NCBI RefSeq assembly: GCF_000745965.1
Contig: NZ_JQKI01000020.1
Location: forward strand, 48,066 to 112,065
Source: Edaphobacter aggregans DSM 19364
Lineage (GTDB): Bacteria; Acidobacteriota; Terriglobia; Terriglobales; Acidobacteriaceae
Direction of reading: 5' to 3'
DNA length: 64,000 bases
Shown here one piece after another: positions 7,767 through 17,746 of this stretch. Under the pieces are notes generated by a model, which did not search any database, was not told the DNA's origin, and was given only the letters and a program-made list of their open reading frames with translations. Both the position numbers and the translations under genes were made by a program. Position 1 is the stretch's first letter, and every line of letters begins with the position of its first letter.

Positions 7767-9929
7767 TTGCGCGCTGTCCGTACACTGGTCTGCCCTCTTC
7801 TTCTCACTGCCCTAACCGCTTCGGCTCAAACCCCGCAGGTCTTCGGCTATCGCGACTTCACCCAGCAGGCCAGGTGGGACGCTGCCTTCCTTCCCGTCCC
7901 CGACGCCAAGCTCGCCGGCGAGCACCTGAAGACCCTCACCGCCGCGCCTCACTGGGCAAGCTCTCCCGAGGACTACGCCACCGCAGTCTACGTCGCCGAC
8001 AAGTTCAAGGCCGCCGGACTCGATACCCAGATCGTCCCCTACAAGGTCCTGCTCAACAAGCCGGTCAAGATCGAGATCGAGGCCTTTGATGCCAGCGGCA
8101 ACAAGCTGATGTCCGGCCCGACGCCCGAGCACGTCGATCCAAAGAAGCACGGCGGCGACCCCTTCCAGGACGACCCTCGCATCCTCACCGCGTTCAACGG
8201 CTCCTCGCCCTCCGGCGACGTCACCGGTGAGGTCGTCTACGCCAACTACGGCAATCTCGCCGACTTCAAAAAGCTCGCCGAGCTCGGGGTCAGCGTCAAG
8301 GACAAGATCGTTCTCGTCCGCTACGGAGGCAACTTCCGCGGCGTCAAGGTCTACCTGACGCAGCAGTTCGGCGCCAAGGGCGTCCTCATCTACTCCGACC
8401 CCGCCGACGACGGCTACTTCCGCGGCGACGTATACCCCAAGGGCCCCTATCGGCCGGAGTCCGGCGTACAGCGCGGCTCCGTACAGTTTCTCCCCATCTA
8501 TCCCGGCGACCCGCAGACCCCCGGCGTCGCTTCCACGTCTGACCTTCCCGACTCAAAGCGCATCCCGCTCTCGCAGCTCAAGGGCAACCAGCCCAGCATT
8601 CCTGCCAACCCGCTCTCCTACAAGGACGCCAGCCCCATCCTCAAGTGCCTCGGCGGCCCCGAGTCACCGCGCTCATGGCAGGGAGCGCTGCCTTTCACTT
8701 ATCACGTCGGTGGAAGCGATAGGAAGGTCACCGTCCACATGCACCTTGAGCAGGACACCGCGCTGCGCACCATCTGGGACGTCATCGGAACCATCGAAGG
8801 AACCGATCCGGCTCAGAAAGAAGACTGGGTCGTCGCCGGAAACCATCGCGACGCTTGGGTCTTCGGAGCCGTCGATCCGAACTCCGGCACCGCCGCCATG
8901 CTCGAGACCGTCCATGGCCTCGGCGAGTTGCTCAAGCAGGGCTGGCGGCCGAAGCGGCGCATCGTCATTGCATCGTGGGATGCAGAAGAAGAGGGCCTGA
9001 TGGGTTCGACCGAGTGGGCCGAGCAGCATGCCAATCATCTCGCCAACGCCGTCGCCTACTTCAACACCGACGTCGGCGTCTCGGGCCCCGATTTCAAGTC
9101 CGCAGCCGTCCCTTCCCTCAAGCAGTTCGTCCGTGAGGTCTCCAGGCAGGTCCCATCGCCCAAGGGAGGCACCGTCTACGAGCAGTGGAAGACCGCGCAG
9201 GAGACCGACGCAGAGCGCCGCATCGCCACAACCTCCGCAAGCCCCACGCGCTTCAATGCGCAGGTCGAAGACGATGTCCGCGTGGGCGACCTCGGCTCCG
9301 GCTCCGACTACACGCCCTTCATCCAGCACCTCGGCGTACCCTCCACCGACATCGGCTCAGAGGGCCCCTACGGCGTCTATCACTCGGCCTTCGACAACTA
9401 CAACTGGTTCATCAAATTCGCCGACCCCACCTTCATCTTCGAGCAACAGCAGGCCCGTGTCTTCGGGCTTGAGATCCTCCACATGGCCGACGCCGATGTG
9501 CTGCCCTACGACTACCAACTCTATGGCAAGGAGATCGTCAACTACATCGAGACCGCGCAGAAGAACGCTACTTCGAACAAGCTGAGCCTCAACTTCGCTT
9601 CGGCGCTCGCGGCCGCACATCGCTTCGAGGCGGCGGGAACCGCGATCCGTGCTCGGCAGCTTGCCCCGCCGTCCGATGCAGCCGCTCTCAACCACGCCCT
9701 GCGCGCCGCCGAGAGCGCTCTGCTCAATCCCGATGGCCTGCCGCACCGGCCGTGGTACAAGCACACCATCTACGCTCCAGGCGAGTTCACCGGCTACGCC
9801 GCCGTCGTCATCCCCGGCGTCAACGAGGCCATCAGCACGCCGGACCCGGCCCGAGCCCAGACCCAGCTCGGGCTCCTCGCCGATGCTCTCAACCGCTCCG
9901 CAGCCATCCTTGAAGCTGCCGCAAAGTAG
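7767..9929 (+). CDS. Exported M28 family metallopeptidase (glutamate carboxypeptidase II-like)
   Basis: I chose the TTG at 7767. It follows AGAGGT by 7 nt and begins a clean signal peptide (RAVRTLVCPLLLTALTASAQ), giving 720 residues, the length of the GCPII/transferrin-receptor-like family. An in-frame ATG at 7686 overlapping the mscL stop would put about 27 poorly fitting residues ahead of it. Domains in order are a PA domain (about 150-300), the M28 di-zinc catalytic domain with GNHRDAWVFGAVDPNSGTA, SWDAEEEGLMGS and GSDYTPFIQHLGVP, and a C-terminal helical dimerisation domain. It probably trims peptides or glutamyl substrates in the periplasm. Confidence 0.88.
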   Translation: MRAVRTLVCPLLLTALTASAQTPQVFGYRDFTQQARWDAAFLPVPDAKLAGEHLKTLTAAPHWASSPEDYATAVYVADKFKAAGLDTQIVPYKVLLNKPVKIEIEAFDASGNKLMSGPTPEHVDPKKHGGDPFQDDPRILTAFNGSSPSGDVTGEVVYANYGNLADFKKLAELGVSVKDKIVLVRYGGNFRGVKVYLTQQFGAKGVLIYSDPADDGYFRGDVYPKGPYRPESGVQRGSVQFLPIYPGDPQTPGVASTSDLPDSKRIPLSQLKGNQPSIPANPLSYKDASPILKCLGGPESPRSWQGALPFTYHVGGSDRKVTVHMHLEQDTALRTIWDVIGTIEGTDPAQKEDWVVAGNHRDAWVFGAVDPNSGTAAMLETVHGLGELLKQGWRPKRRIVIASWDAEEEGLMGSTEWAEQHANHLANAVAYFNTDVGVSGPDFKSAAVPSLKQFVREVSRQVPSPKGGTVYEQWKTAQETDAERRIATTSASPTRFNAQVEDDVRVGDLGSGSDYTPFIQHLGVPSTDIGSEGPYGVYHSAFDNYNWFIKFADPTFIFEQQQARVFGLEILHMADADVLPYDYQLYGKEIVNYIETAQKNATSNKLSLNFASALAAAHRFEAAGTAIRARQLAPPSDAAALNHALRAAESALLNPDGLPHRPWYKHTIYAPGEFTGYAAVVIPGVNEAISTPDPARAQTQLGLLADALNRSAAILEAAAK

Positions 9930-10097
9930 GCCCAGCAGGACGCACTTCCGAGACAGCTTCTCCTTCCGGCTTCCCGGAAAATCGCCATACCACTTTCGGG
10001 TCAGTCAGCGCTTCCCGAGGTGGGATGTTCCTTGCGAGATACCTGCTTCAAGATGCTCCATGAGACGGTAAAAAACCGCCCCAAGGAGTCTTCCCCA

Positions 10098-10199
10098 ATG
10101 GTCCACGACTTGGTTCTTGCACTCGTATTTCTCGCTATGATCATCGCTCCTGCACTTCTGGCCATGCGCTCTGAGCGTGAGGAGAAGGACATCCTCTAA
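10098..10199 (+). CDS. 33-residue single-helix membrane microprotein
   Basis: The frame encodes MVHDLVLALVFLAMIIAPAL followed by LAMRSEREEKDIL and a stop. That is one hydrophobic helix and a charged cytoplasmic-type tail ending in an acidic-basic cluster. AAGGAG lies 10 nt upstream of the ATG, a slightly long but usable ribosome site. A rho-independent terminator follows 56 nt after the stop. Similar small proteins occur in other bacteria but I cannot name a family. The length, topology and flanking signals make it more likely real than chance. Confidence 0.6.
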   Translation: MVHDLVLALVFLAMIIAPALLAMRSEREEKDIL

Positions 10200-10254
10200 A
10201 CCTTCACCGTTGCCCTGCCTCAAACCGGAAACATCAACCCCATCGCGCAGTAAG

Positions 10255-10281
10255 AAGGCCGCCCCCAGAGGAGCGGCCTTT
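10255..10281. terminator. Hairpin terminator between microprotein and thiC
   Basis: AAGGCCGC (10255-10262) pairs with GCGGCCTT (10273-10280) around a 10 nt loop, with T-rich sequence on the + side (TTTGATTTTG). It lies between two converging genes and could serve both. Confidence 0.75.
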
Positions 10282-10301
10282 GATTTTGCATTGGGTCGAA
10301 G

Positions 10302-12056
<1,755 letters not shown>

Positions 12057-12560
12057 ATGAAACTGTTCTCAGCCAACATCGAAGATCTACGTACGCTCTA
12101 CATCAATAACCTCAAGAAAGCACTCGACATGGAGCAGGAGATTACCGACGCTCTTCCCAAGATGATCGAGAAGTCGACCGACCAGCAACTCGCCGCCGCC
12201 TTCCGCGATCATCTGCAACAGACTCAGGGCCATGTCGCCCGCGTGGAGGACCTGCTGCGCAGATCCACCGGCGACATCGACACCATCACCTGCAAGGCAA
12301 TTGGCGGCCTCATCACCGAAGCGGAAGACAGTATCAAGGACGCAAAGCACACTGCCATTCGCGACATCACGCTCATCGCCGCCGCTCAGCAGGTCGAACA
12401 TCACGAGATCGCTGTCTACGGTACTCTGCGCAACTGGGCCACCCTGCTCGGGCTCTCCAATGATGCTCAGGCTCTCGAGTCGATCCTGAACGAAGAAAAG
12501 GCTGCAGACAAGCTGCTGAGTTCTATCTCCGACGGTGTCAATATGCAAGCGGCCGCATAA
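12057..12560 (+). CDS. Ferritin-like DUF892 (YciE/YciF-type) protein
   Basis: The protein has 167 residues from the ATG that follows AAAAGGAGC by 6 nt. It is a four-helix bundle of the ferritin-like superfamily. Helix 1 has LRTLYINNLKKALDMEQEIT, and likely metal-ligand positions follow in EQEIT, HLQQTQGHVARVE, EAEDSIKDAKHTAIRD and EHHEIAVYG. Family members are induced by osmotic, oxidative or starvation stress; their biochemical role is poorly defined. The gene is a single unit ending in a strong terminator. The start at 11865 would add an implausible arginine- and proline-rich segment and is not used. Confidence 0.9.
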   Translation: MKLFSANIEDLRTLYINNLKKALDMEQEITDALPKMIEKSTDQQLAAAFRDHLQQTQGHVARVEDLLRRSTGDIDTITCKAIGGLITEAEDSIKDAKHTAIRDITLIAAAQQVEHHEIAVYGTLRNWATLLGLSNDAQALESILNEEKAADKLLSSISDGVNMQAAA

Positions 12561-12581
12561 CCGGTGCGCAGGAAAAAATAA

Positions 12582-12611
12582 CCGGCAGGCACACTCCACC
12601 TGCCGGCTTTT
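12582..12611. terminator. Rho-independent terminator after DUF892 gene
   Basis: CCGGCAGG (12582-12589) and CCTGCCGG (12599-12606) form a perfect 8 bp stem with a 9 nt loop, followed by CTTTT. It lies between converging genes. Confidence 0.85.
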
Positions 12612-12620
12612 CTATGGAGA

Positions 12621-15296
12621 CTACTCATTGCGCAAGGCCACCATCGGATTGATTCGCGACGCCCGCCGTGCCGGCAGATAACCCGCCAGCCCCGCCACAA
12701 TGCCCAGCAGAACAGCCATGGCCACAAACGTCGCCGGGTCCGTCGGAGCCGTCCCGAACAGCAGCGACGCGATCAGGTGCGCCACGGCGATCGACCCCAA
12801 CACCCCGACACCGATCCCAATCGACGCCATCCGCATCGTCTTCGAGATCACTCCCATCTGCACGTTGCCCGGCGACGCACCCAGCGCCATCCGCACGCCA
12901 ATCTCCTGCGTCCGCCGCGTTACCGAGTACGAGATCACCCCATAAATTCCCAGCGAAGCCAGCACCAGTCCCAGCGCCGCAAACATCCCCACCAGCAGCA
13001 TGAAGAACTGACGCGGTGAGACCGCATGATCGACTAGCCGCTGGATCGGCCGAAACTCTACCGCCGCCTGGTTCGGGTTGATCTCACGCAGCGTACGCAT
13101 CACGCTGCGCGCCAGCTGCTCCGGCGGAAGCTTCGACCGCACCACCAGCACTGCACCGTCCGGACCCCAGTCGCTCTGCATCATCGGCAGGTACATCTGC
13201 CAGCCCGATTTGCCCTCAACGTTCGTATCGCGAACATCGGCGATCACTCCGATCACGCGAACATCCTTCTTTCCGATCACAGCCATCTTCCCGACCGCGT
13301 CTTCTCCCGGCCACAACCCCTTGGCAGCACTCTCGTTCAGCACCACCACGCCTTCACCCTTGTCGTTGTCCTGCCATGTGAAGTCCCTCCCGCGCAGCCG
13401 CATTCCCATCGCCTTCAGGTAGCCCGGCGAAACGATGTACACAAACGCTCCCGGAAGCTCGCCCGGCTTGTAATGCTTGCCCTTGATGAACGGCGATCCC
13501 CATGACCGGTTCCGATCCAGAGGAAGATTGTCCGAGAAGCCCGCCACTTCCACGCCCGGCAGCCCTTCCACACGATGCGCAATGTTCTCCAGAATCGCAG
13601 TCCGCTTCTCTGTTTTTCCGCCATCGTCATAATCCACGCGAACCGCTGCCGCCGTGCTTGGCTGAAACCCCAGATCTACGTCCAGAACGCGCAGAAAGCT
13701 CCGCAACAGCAGCCCTGCGCCGACCAGCAGCACGGAAGCCAGTGCTACTTCCGAGACAACCAGCGCCGTGCGCATCTTCTCATGCTGGCGGCCCTCGGTC
13801 GTTCCATGACCGCCATCCTTCAGCGCCTCCTGCACATTGGCACGAGAAGCTTTTATCCCCGGAACCAGCCCAAAGAGAACCGCTGTCGATACCGTAATGA
13901 GAAGAGTCCACCCAAGTGCCGTGCCATCGAGCCTGACGCTGCTCAGCAGTGGAAGCGCAATCGATCCCTGGTGCGCGAGATACTGCAGCAGCGCATAGGC
14001 GAGCCCGAGCCCCAGCGCCGCTCCTGCACCCGCCAGCACCAGACTCTCCGTCAGCAACTGCCGTATCAGCCGCCCGCGTCCCGCACCCAGGGCGCTACGC
14101 AACGCAAACTCCTTGCTCCGCGCCGCCGCGCGTGCCAGCAGCAGGTTCGACAGATTCACGCACACAATCAGCAGGATCAGCCCCACCGCGCACCACAGCA
14201 CAATCAGCGAACGCCGCAGTTTCCCGCTCACGTACTCCTTCAGATAAATTGGGTGAGCCGTGTAGTTCCCCTTCGAGTCCGGAAAGCGCTTGCCCCAGTA
14301 GAACTGCGGAAACAGTATCTTCGCCTCGGCGCGCACCTGCTCCAAGGTCACGCCGCGCTTCAGGCGCCCGATGATCGCGATCGTGTTCCCCTGATAGCGA
14401 ATATCATCCATGATCAGCGGCGTCAGAATATCCACCTTCGCTCCCGGCGAAAACGCCGCGCCAAAGTCGAAACTCTCCGGCAGCACCCCCACCACCATCA
14501 CCGGCTTGCTATCCAGCTCAATCGGCTTACCTACAATCGACTGGTCTCCGCTAAACTGCCTCTTCCAAAACGGGTAGGAAAGCATTACCGTCGCGGGCCC
14601 GCCCCTTAACGACTCCTCCGGCCTGAACTGCCGCCCCAGCACCGGCTCCACTCCAAGCACATGAAAGAAGTTCCCCGCCACCATAATTCCCGTTACCGGC
14701 AGCGGAACACCGCGCCCCGTCAGCTTGTAGTTGTCCTCTGTGGAAAATGCGAAGTAACCCGTCACGTCCTCGTACGACCTATTCATCAGCCGCAGGTCTT
14801 CGTACGCGTCCACCGAGTACGTCGAACTCGACAACCCCTTCGCGTCCTCCGGAGCAATCCACACCAGCCGCGACGGATCGTAGAACGGCAGCGGTCGCAG
14901 CAGAATCGTGTTCACGACGCTGAACACCACAACGTTGGCCCCGATCCCCAGCGCGAGAATTAGTATGGCGACCGTTGCAAAACCGCGATCGCGCCCCAGC
15001 GTCCGGATCGTGTAGCGCAGGTCCTGCAGCAACGTCTCCAGGCCTGGCAGCCCGCGCGACTCTCGCTGTCGCTCCTTAGCCTGCTCCACACCACCGAACT
15101 TCACCATGGCCTTCCTCCGCGCCACCTCCGGCGTCATTCCGCTGCGAATGTTGTCCTCGGTCGCCATCGCGATATGCGACGCCACCTCTTCCTCCAATTC
15201 ACGATCCAGCGGCTCCCTGTGAAAGAACGCCCCCATCCGCGCCACCGCGCGCCGCAGCGAATCCATCAGCGACGAGCCACCCGCCCGGCCACTCAT
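12621..15296 (-). CDS. ADOP-type ABC transporter permease (MacB/FtsX-like)
   Basis: The 891-residue protein starts at the ATG that overlaps the PadR stop (ATGA); the frame stays open further upstream only as a shadow of the PadR gene. An N-terminal soluble helical segment (LDRELEEEVASHIAMATEDN, TPEVARRKAMVKFGG) precedes TM1 (VAILILALGIGANVVVFSVVNTILLRPLPF). There are two MacB-like periplasmic domains and two FtsX-like permease cores, each with three helices (LIVLWCAVGLILLIVCVNLSNLLLAR and FFMLLVGMFAALGLVLASLGIYGVISY). It ends RASRINPMVALRNE, usual for the family. No ATPase gene is adjacent; these permeases are often orphans in Acidobacteriota. The substrate is unknown. Confidence 0.9.
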   Translation of the reverse strand: MSGRAGGSSLMDSLRRAVARMGAFFHREPLDRELEEEVASHIAMATEDNIRSGMTPEVARRKAMVKFGGVEQAKERQRESRGLPGLETLLQDLRYTIRTLGRDRGFATVAILILALGIGANVVVFSVVNTILLRPLPFYDPSRLVWIAPEDAKGLSSSTYSVDAYEDLRLMNRSYEDVTGYFAFSTEDNYKLTGRGVPLPVTGIMVAGNFFHVLGVEPVLGRQFRPEESLRGGPATVMLSYPFWKRQFSGDQSIVGKPIELDSKPVMVVGVLPESFDFGAAFSPGAKVDILTPLIMDDIRYQGNTIAIIGRLKRGVTLEQVRAEAKILFPQFYWGKRFPDSKGNYTAHPIYLKEYVSGKLRRSLIVLWCAVGLILLIVCVNLSNLLLARAAARSKEFALRSALGAGRGRLIRQLLTESLVLAGAGAALGLGLAYALLQYLAHQGSIALPLLSSVRLDGTALGWTLLITVSTAVLFGLVPGIKASRANVQEALKDGGHGTTEGRQHEKMRTALVVSEVALASVLLVGAGLLLRSFLRVLDVDLGFQPSTAAAVRVDYDDGGKTEKRTAILENIAHRVEGLPGVEVAGFSDNLPLDRNRSWGSPFIKGKHYKPGELPGAFVYIVSPGYLKAMGMRLRGRDFTWQDNDKGEGVVVLNESAAKGLWPGEDAVGKMAVIGKKDVRVIGVIADVRDTNVEGKSGWQMYLPMMQSDWGPDGAVLVVRSKLPPEQLARSVMRTLREINPNQAAVEFRPIQRLVDHAVSPRQFFMLLVGMFAALGLVLASLGIYGVISYSVTRRTQEIGVRMALGASPGNVQMGVISKTMRMASIGIGVGVLGSIAVAHLIASLLFGTAPTDPATFVAMAVLLGIVAGLAGYLPARRASRINPMVALRNE

Positions 15297-15646
15297 TGCT
15301 CGCCTCCATCCTCGCTCATCGCCAACACTCGACCCATCACGCCTGAGAGCCGCATCCAGTACGCCGTGTCCTCGGCCAACTGCTTCCGTCCGCGCTTCGT
15401 AATCGAATAAAACTTCGCCCTGCGATTGTTCTCCGAAGCTCCCCACTCCGCGTCGATCCACCCGCGCTGCTGCAGTCGAACCAGCGCCGCGTAGATCGTC
15501 CCCTGGTTCAGCAGAACCTCGTCGCCGCTCACCTGCTCGATCCGCCGTGCGATCCCATAGCCGTGCATCTCGCCCATCGTTGCCAGCGTCTGCAGCACCA
15601 TCAGATCCAGCGTCCCCTGCAAAAGATCCAGCTTCGCGTCTCCCAT
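15293..15646 (-). CDS. PadR family transcriptional regulator
   Basis: The protein has 117 residues from MGDAKLDLLQGTLDLMVLQT, chosen because GGAGAG lies 4 nt upstream; an upstream in-frame start would add six residues. The winged-helix pattern is typical: HGYGIARRIEQVSGDEVLLNQGTIYAALVRLQQRGWI then KFYSITKRGRKQL. It overlaps the permease gene by ATGA, an arrangement very common for PadR with ADOP permeases. It probably represses the pair through the inverted repeat just upstream. Confidence 0.92.
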   Translation of the reverse strand: MGDAKLDLLQGTLDLMVLQTLATMGEMHGYGIARRIEQVSGDEVLLNQGTIYAALVRLQQRGWIDAEWGASENNRRAKFYSITKRGRKQLAEDTAYWMRLSGVMGRVLAMSEDGGEQ

Positions 15647-15677
15647 GCGTCTCTCCTGTGGCATAACAACATTTATA

Positions 15678-15696
15678 CCTGTGGATACGCCACAGG
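15678..15696. promoter_or_regulatory. Candidate PadR operator
   Basis: CCTGTGG (15678-15684) and CCACAGG (15690-15696) form a perfect 7 bp inverted repeat around ATACG, 31 nt upstream of the PadR start. TATACCTGTGGATA-like sequence also provides a possible extended -10. Position and symmetry suggest autoregulation; this is inference. Confidence 0.5.
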
Positions 15697-15758
15697 AACA
15701 CGAAAGTTCCCGCAGTTCTGCTTTTTTATTTTTTTATCTAGCTGAGGCTACGGAACGT

Positions 15759-16568
15759 CTAAACAAACTCTATGAACCTCGCCGCCACCCGGCTCACAAT
15801 CGCATCCACAGGCTGCGCCCACAGTTCTTCATTGAAAATCTCCACCTCAATCGGCCCTGTGTAGCCGGCTCGCTCCACCGCCTCGCGCAGCCTGTGTATC
15901 TCGATGACACCGTCACCCATCATGCCGCGGCCCATCAGCATGTCCGGCGTCGGCACAATCCAGTCCGATACGTGAAAGGCAAAGATCCGCTCTGCCGTCC
16001 GTGCAATCTCCGCATACACCTGCGGGTCCCACCAGATGTGGTAGACGTCCACCACCAATCCAACCCGGCGCGCATCAAAACGCGCAGCGATCTCGTTCGC
16101 CTCCCCCATCGTCACCACCACACTCCGGTCGGCAGCGAACATCGGGTGCAGCGGCTCCACCCCCAGCCTCACACCGCTCTTCTCCGCATGGTCGACGATC
16201 GCCGCAATCCCCTCCACGACCATCTGCCGCGCTCCTTCAATGTCTCGCCCTGGAGCGGGCCCGTTCACCAGCACCAGAAGATCCGTCCGCAGCGCAGCCG
16301 CCTCGTCGATCGCTCGCAGATTGTCATCAATCCTCTTCCGCCGCTCCTCCGCCGTCGCAGCCGGAAACATGCCTCCGCGGCACAGGCTCGAGACACGCAG
16401 CCCCGCATCGCGAATCATCCTGCCCGCAGCCCCCGGATCGTCGCCGACAGCATGACGCCACGGCCCGATCCACTCGACGCCATGCCTCACACACGCATCC
16501 ACCACCTCGCGCAACGTGGCCTTACCCGCCGTCATCTGGTTGAAGCTCAGCCTCGACAGATCAGCCAC
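15759..16568 (-). CDS. TIM-barrel sugar phosphate isomerase/epimerase
   Basis: This 269-residue protein belongs to the AP-endonuclease-2-like xylose isomerase-type barrel. Visible metal- and substrate-site strands are LGVEPLHPM (Glu), VGLVVDVYHIWWDP (Asp and His), FAFHVSDW (His) and GPIEVEIFNEELW (Glu), the usual ligand order. The start is GTG overlapping the upstream TAG stop as TAGTG, so it is tightly coupled to the DUF993 gene. It is the third gene of a three-gene operon; the reaction is probably an isomerisation or epimerisation of a keto sugar or its derivative, but the substrate is not identifiable. Confidence 0.85.
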   Translation of the reverse strand: MADLSRLSFNQMTAGKATLREVVDACVRHGVEWIGPWRHAVGDDPGAAGRMIRDAGLRVSSLCRGGMFPAATAEERRKRIDDNLRAIDEAAALRTDLLVLVNGPAPGRDIEGARQMVVEGIAAIVDHAEKSGVRLGVEPLHPMFAADRSVVVTMGEANEIAARFDARRVGLVVDVYHIWWDPQVYAEIARTAERIFAFHVSDWIVPTPDMLMGRGMMGDGVIEIHRLREAVERAGYTGPIEVEIFNEELWAQPVDAIVSRVAARFIEFV

Positions 16569-17704
16569 TAAGCCTCCACTCCCGCCAGTTCCAGCACCAG
16601 CCGCATCCTATGCACTGCAAGCTCCGGGTCTGCAAGCAGCCGCGCTCGATCCGCCAGCACAAACAGCTCCGCCAGATGCACGACCGAACGCGCACTCTGC
16701 TGACCGCCCAGCATATGAAAGTGCCTGTGGTGCCCATTCAGATACGCGAGAAACACCAGCCCCGTCTTGTAAAAATATGTTGGCGCCTGAAAGATGTGGC
16801 GCGACAGTGGTACCGTCGGAGCTAGCAGCTCCTCATACTTCGCAAGGTCGCCCGCATCCAACGCCCTTAGCGCGAGCGCCGCGGCCGGTGCAATCCCATC
16901 GAAGATCCCAAGCAGCGCATCGCTGTGGCCTTCCTGATCACCACGAATCAACTCCGCATAGTCGAAGTCGTCGCCCGTATACATCCGCACGCCCTCGGGC
17001 AGTTGCCTCCGCATCACAATCTCCTGCTGCTTATCGAGCAGCGATATCTTGATGCCGTCGACCTTTTCGCGGTTGTCGCGGATCACACCCAGGCACGTCG
17101 CCATCGCCTCCTCGAGGCTCGCGCCACCCCAGTATCCCGTCAGCTGCGGATCGAACGCCTCGCCCAACCAATGCAGAATCGCCGGCTGGCGAAGTCCGCT
17201 CAGCAGCCGCCCGTACACCTGCGCGTAGTCCTCCGGCCCCTTCGCGCACCGAACCAGCGCGCGGCTCGCCATCAGGATCACCCTGCCGCCCGCGGCTTCG
17301 ATGGCCTCGCACTGCTCCTCGTATGCGGCAATCACCTCGTTCAGGGTCGAGACCTTCCCTGTCTCCAGCTGGTCCGTGTTCGCACCGCAGGCGATTGCTC
17401 CGCCACGCTCGCCTGATGACACGCGAATCAGCTCACGCGCCGTCTCCCAGTCCAGCCCCATCCCGCGCTGCGCCGTATCCATCGCCTCAGCCACACCGAA
17501 GCCCAGTGACCACAAATGGCGCCGAAAGGCCATCGTCGCCTCGATGTCCAGCACCTGCGGCCGCAGCGGATCGATCACCACATGCGCAGCCGCATAGGCC
17601 ACGCGCGATGCCGGGGGCGGCCCGGCAACAATCGGCAGCGGTCTTGCTTCGTTCAGTCTGTACTGCGTCAGCCCACCGTGAAGTGGAAGTCGAATCTGTG
17701 TCAT
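16568..17704 (-). CDS. DUF993 (dihydrodipicolinate synthase-like) protein
   Basis: This 378-residue protein matches my recollection of DUF993, a divergent member of the DHDPS/N-acetylneuraminate lyase barrel superfamily. Features include ACGANTDQLE, AGGRVILMASRALVRCAKGPEDY, AILHWLGEAFDP, VDGIKISLLDKQQE (a lysine in the position where class I aldolases form a Schiff base) and YTGDDFDYAELI. It is coupled to both neighbours: 42 bp after the Gfo/Idh gene and overlapping the isomerase gene. A retro-aldol or dehydratase step on a keto-acid or keto sugar is plausible but not shown. Confidence 0.8.
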   Translation of the reverse strand: MTQIRLPLHGGLTQYRLNEARPLPIVAGPPPASRVAYAAAHVVIDPLRPQVLDIEATMAFRRHLWSLGFGVAEAMDTAQRGMGLDWETARELIRVSSGERGGAIACGANTDQLETGKVSTLNEVIAAYEEQCEAIEAAGGRVILMASRALVRCAKGPEDYAQVYGRLLSGLRQPAILHWLGEAFDPQLTGYWGGASLEEAMATCLGVIRDNREKVDGIKISLLDKQQEIVMRRQLPEGVRMYTGDDFDYAELIRGDQEGHSDALLGIFDGIAPAAALALRALDAGDLAKYEELLAPTVPLSRHIFQAPTYFYKTGLVFLAYLNGHHRHFHMLGGQQSARSVVHLAELFVLADRARLLADPELAVHRMRLVLELAGVEA

Positions 17705-17746
17705 TCGTCTTTCGATCTCCGAGAGTTACAAATTGCAACCTTCGCC

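Noticed and set aside
15297..15701. 135-residue N-terminal extension of the ADOP permease
   Set aside because: It lies wholly over the PadR gene in another frame, and the ATGA overlap start fits the family.
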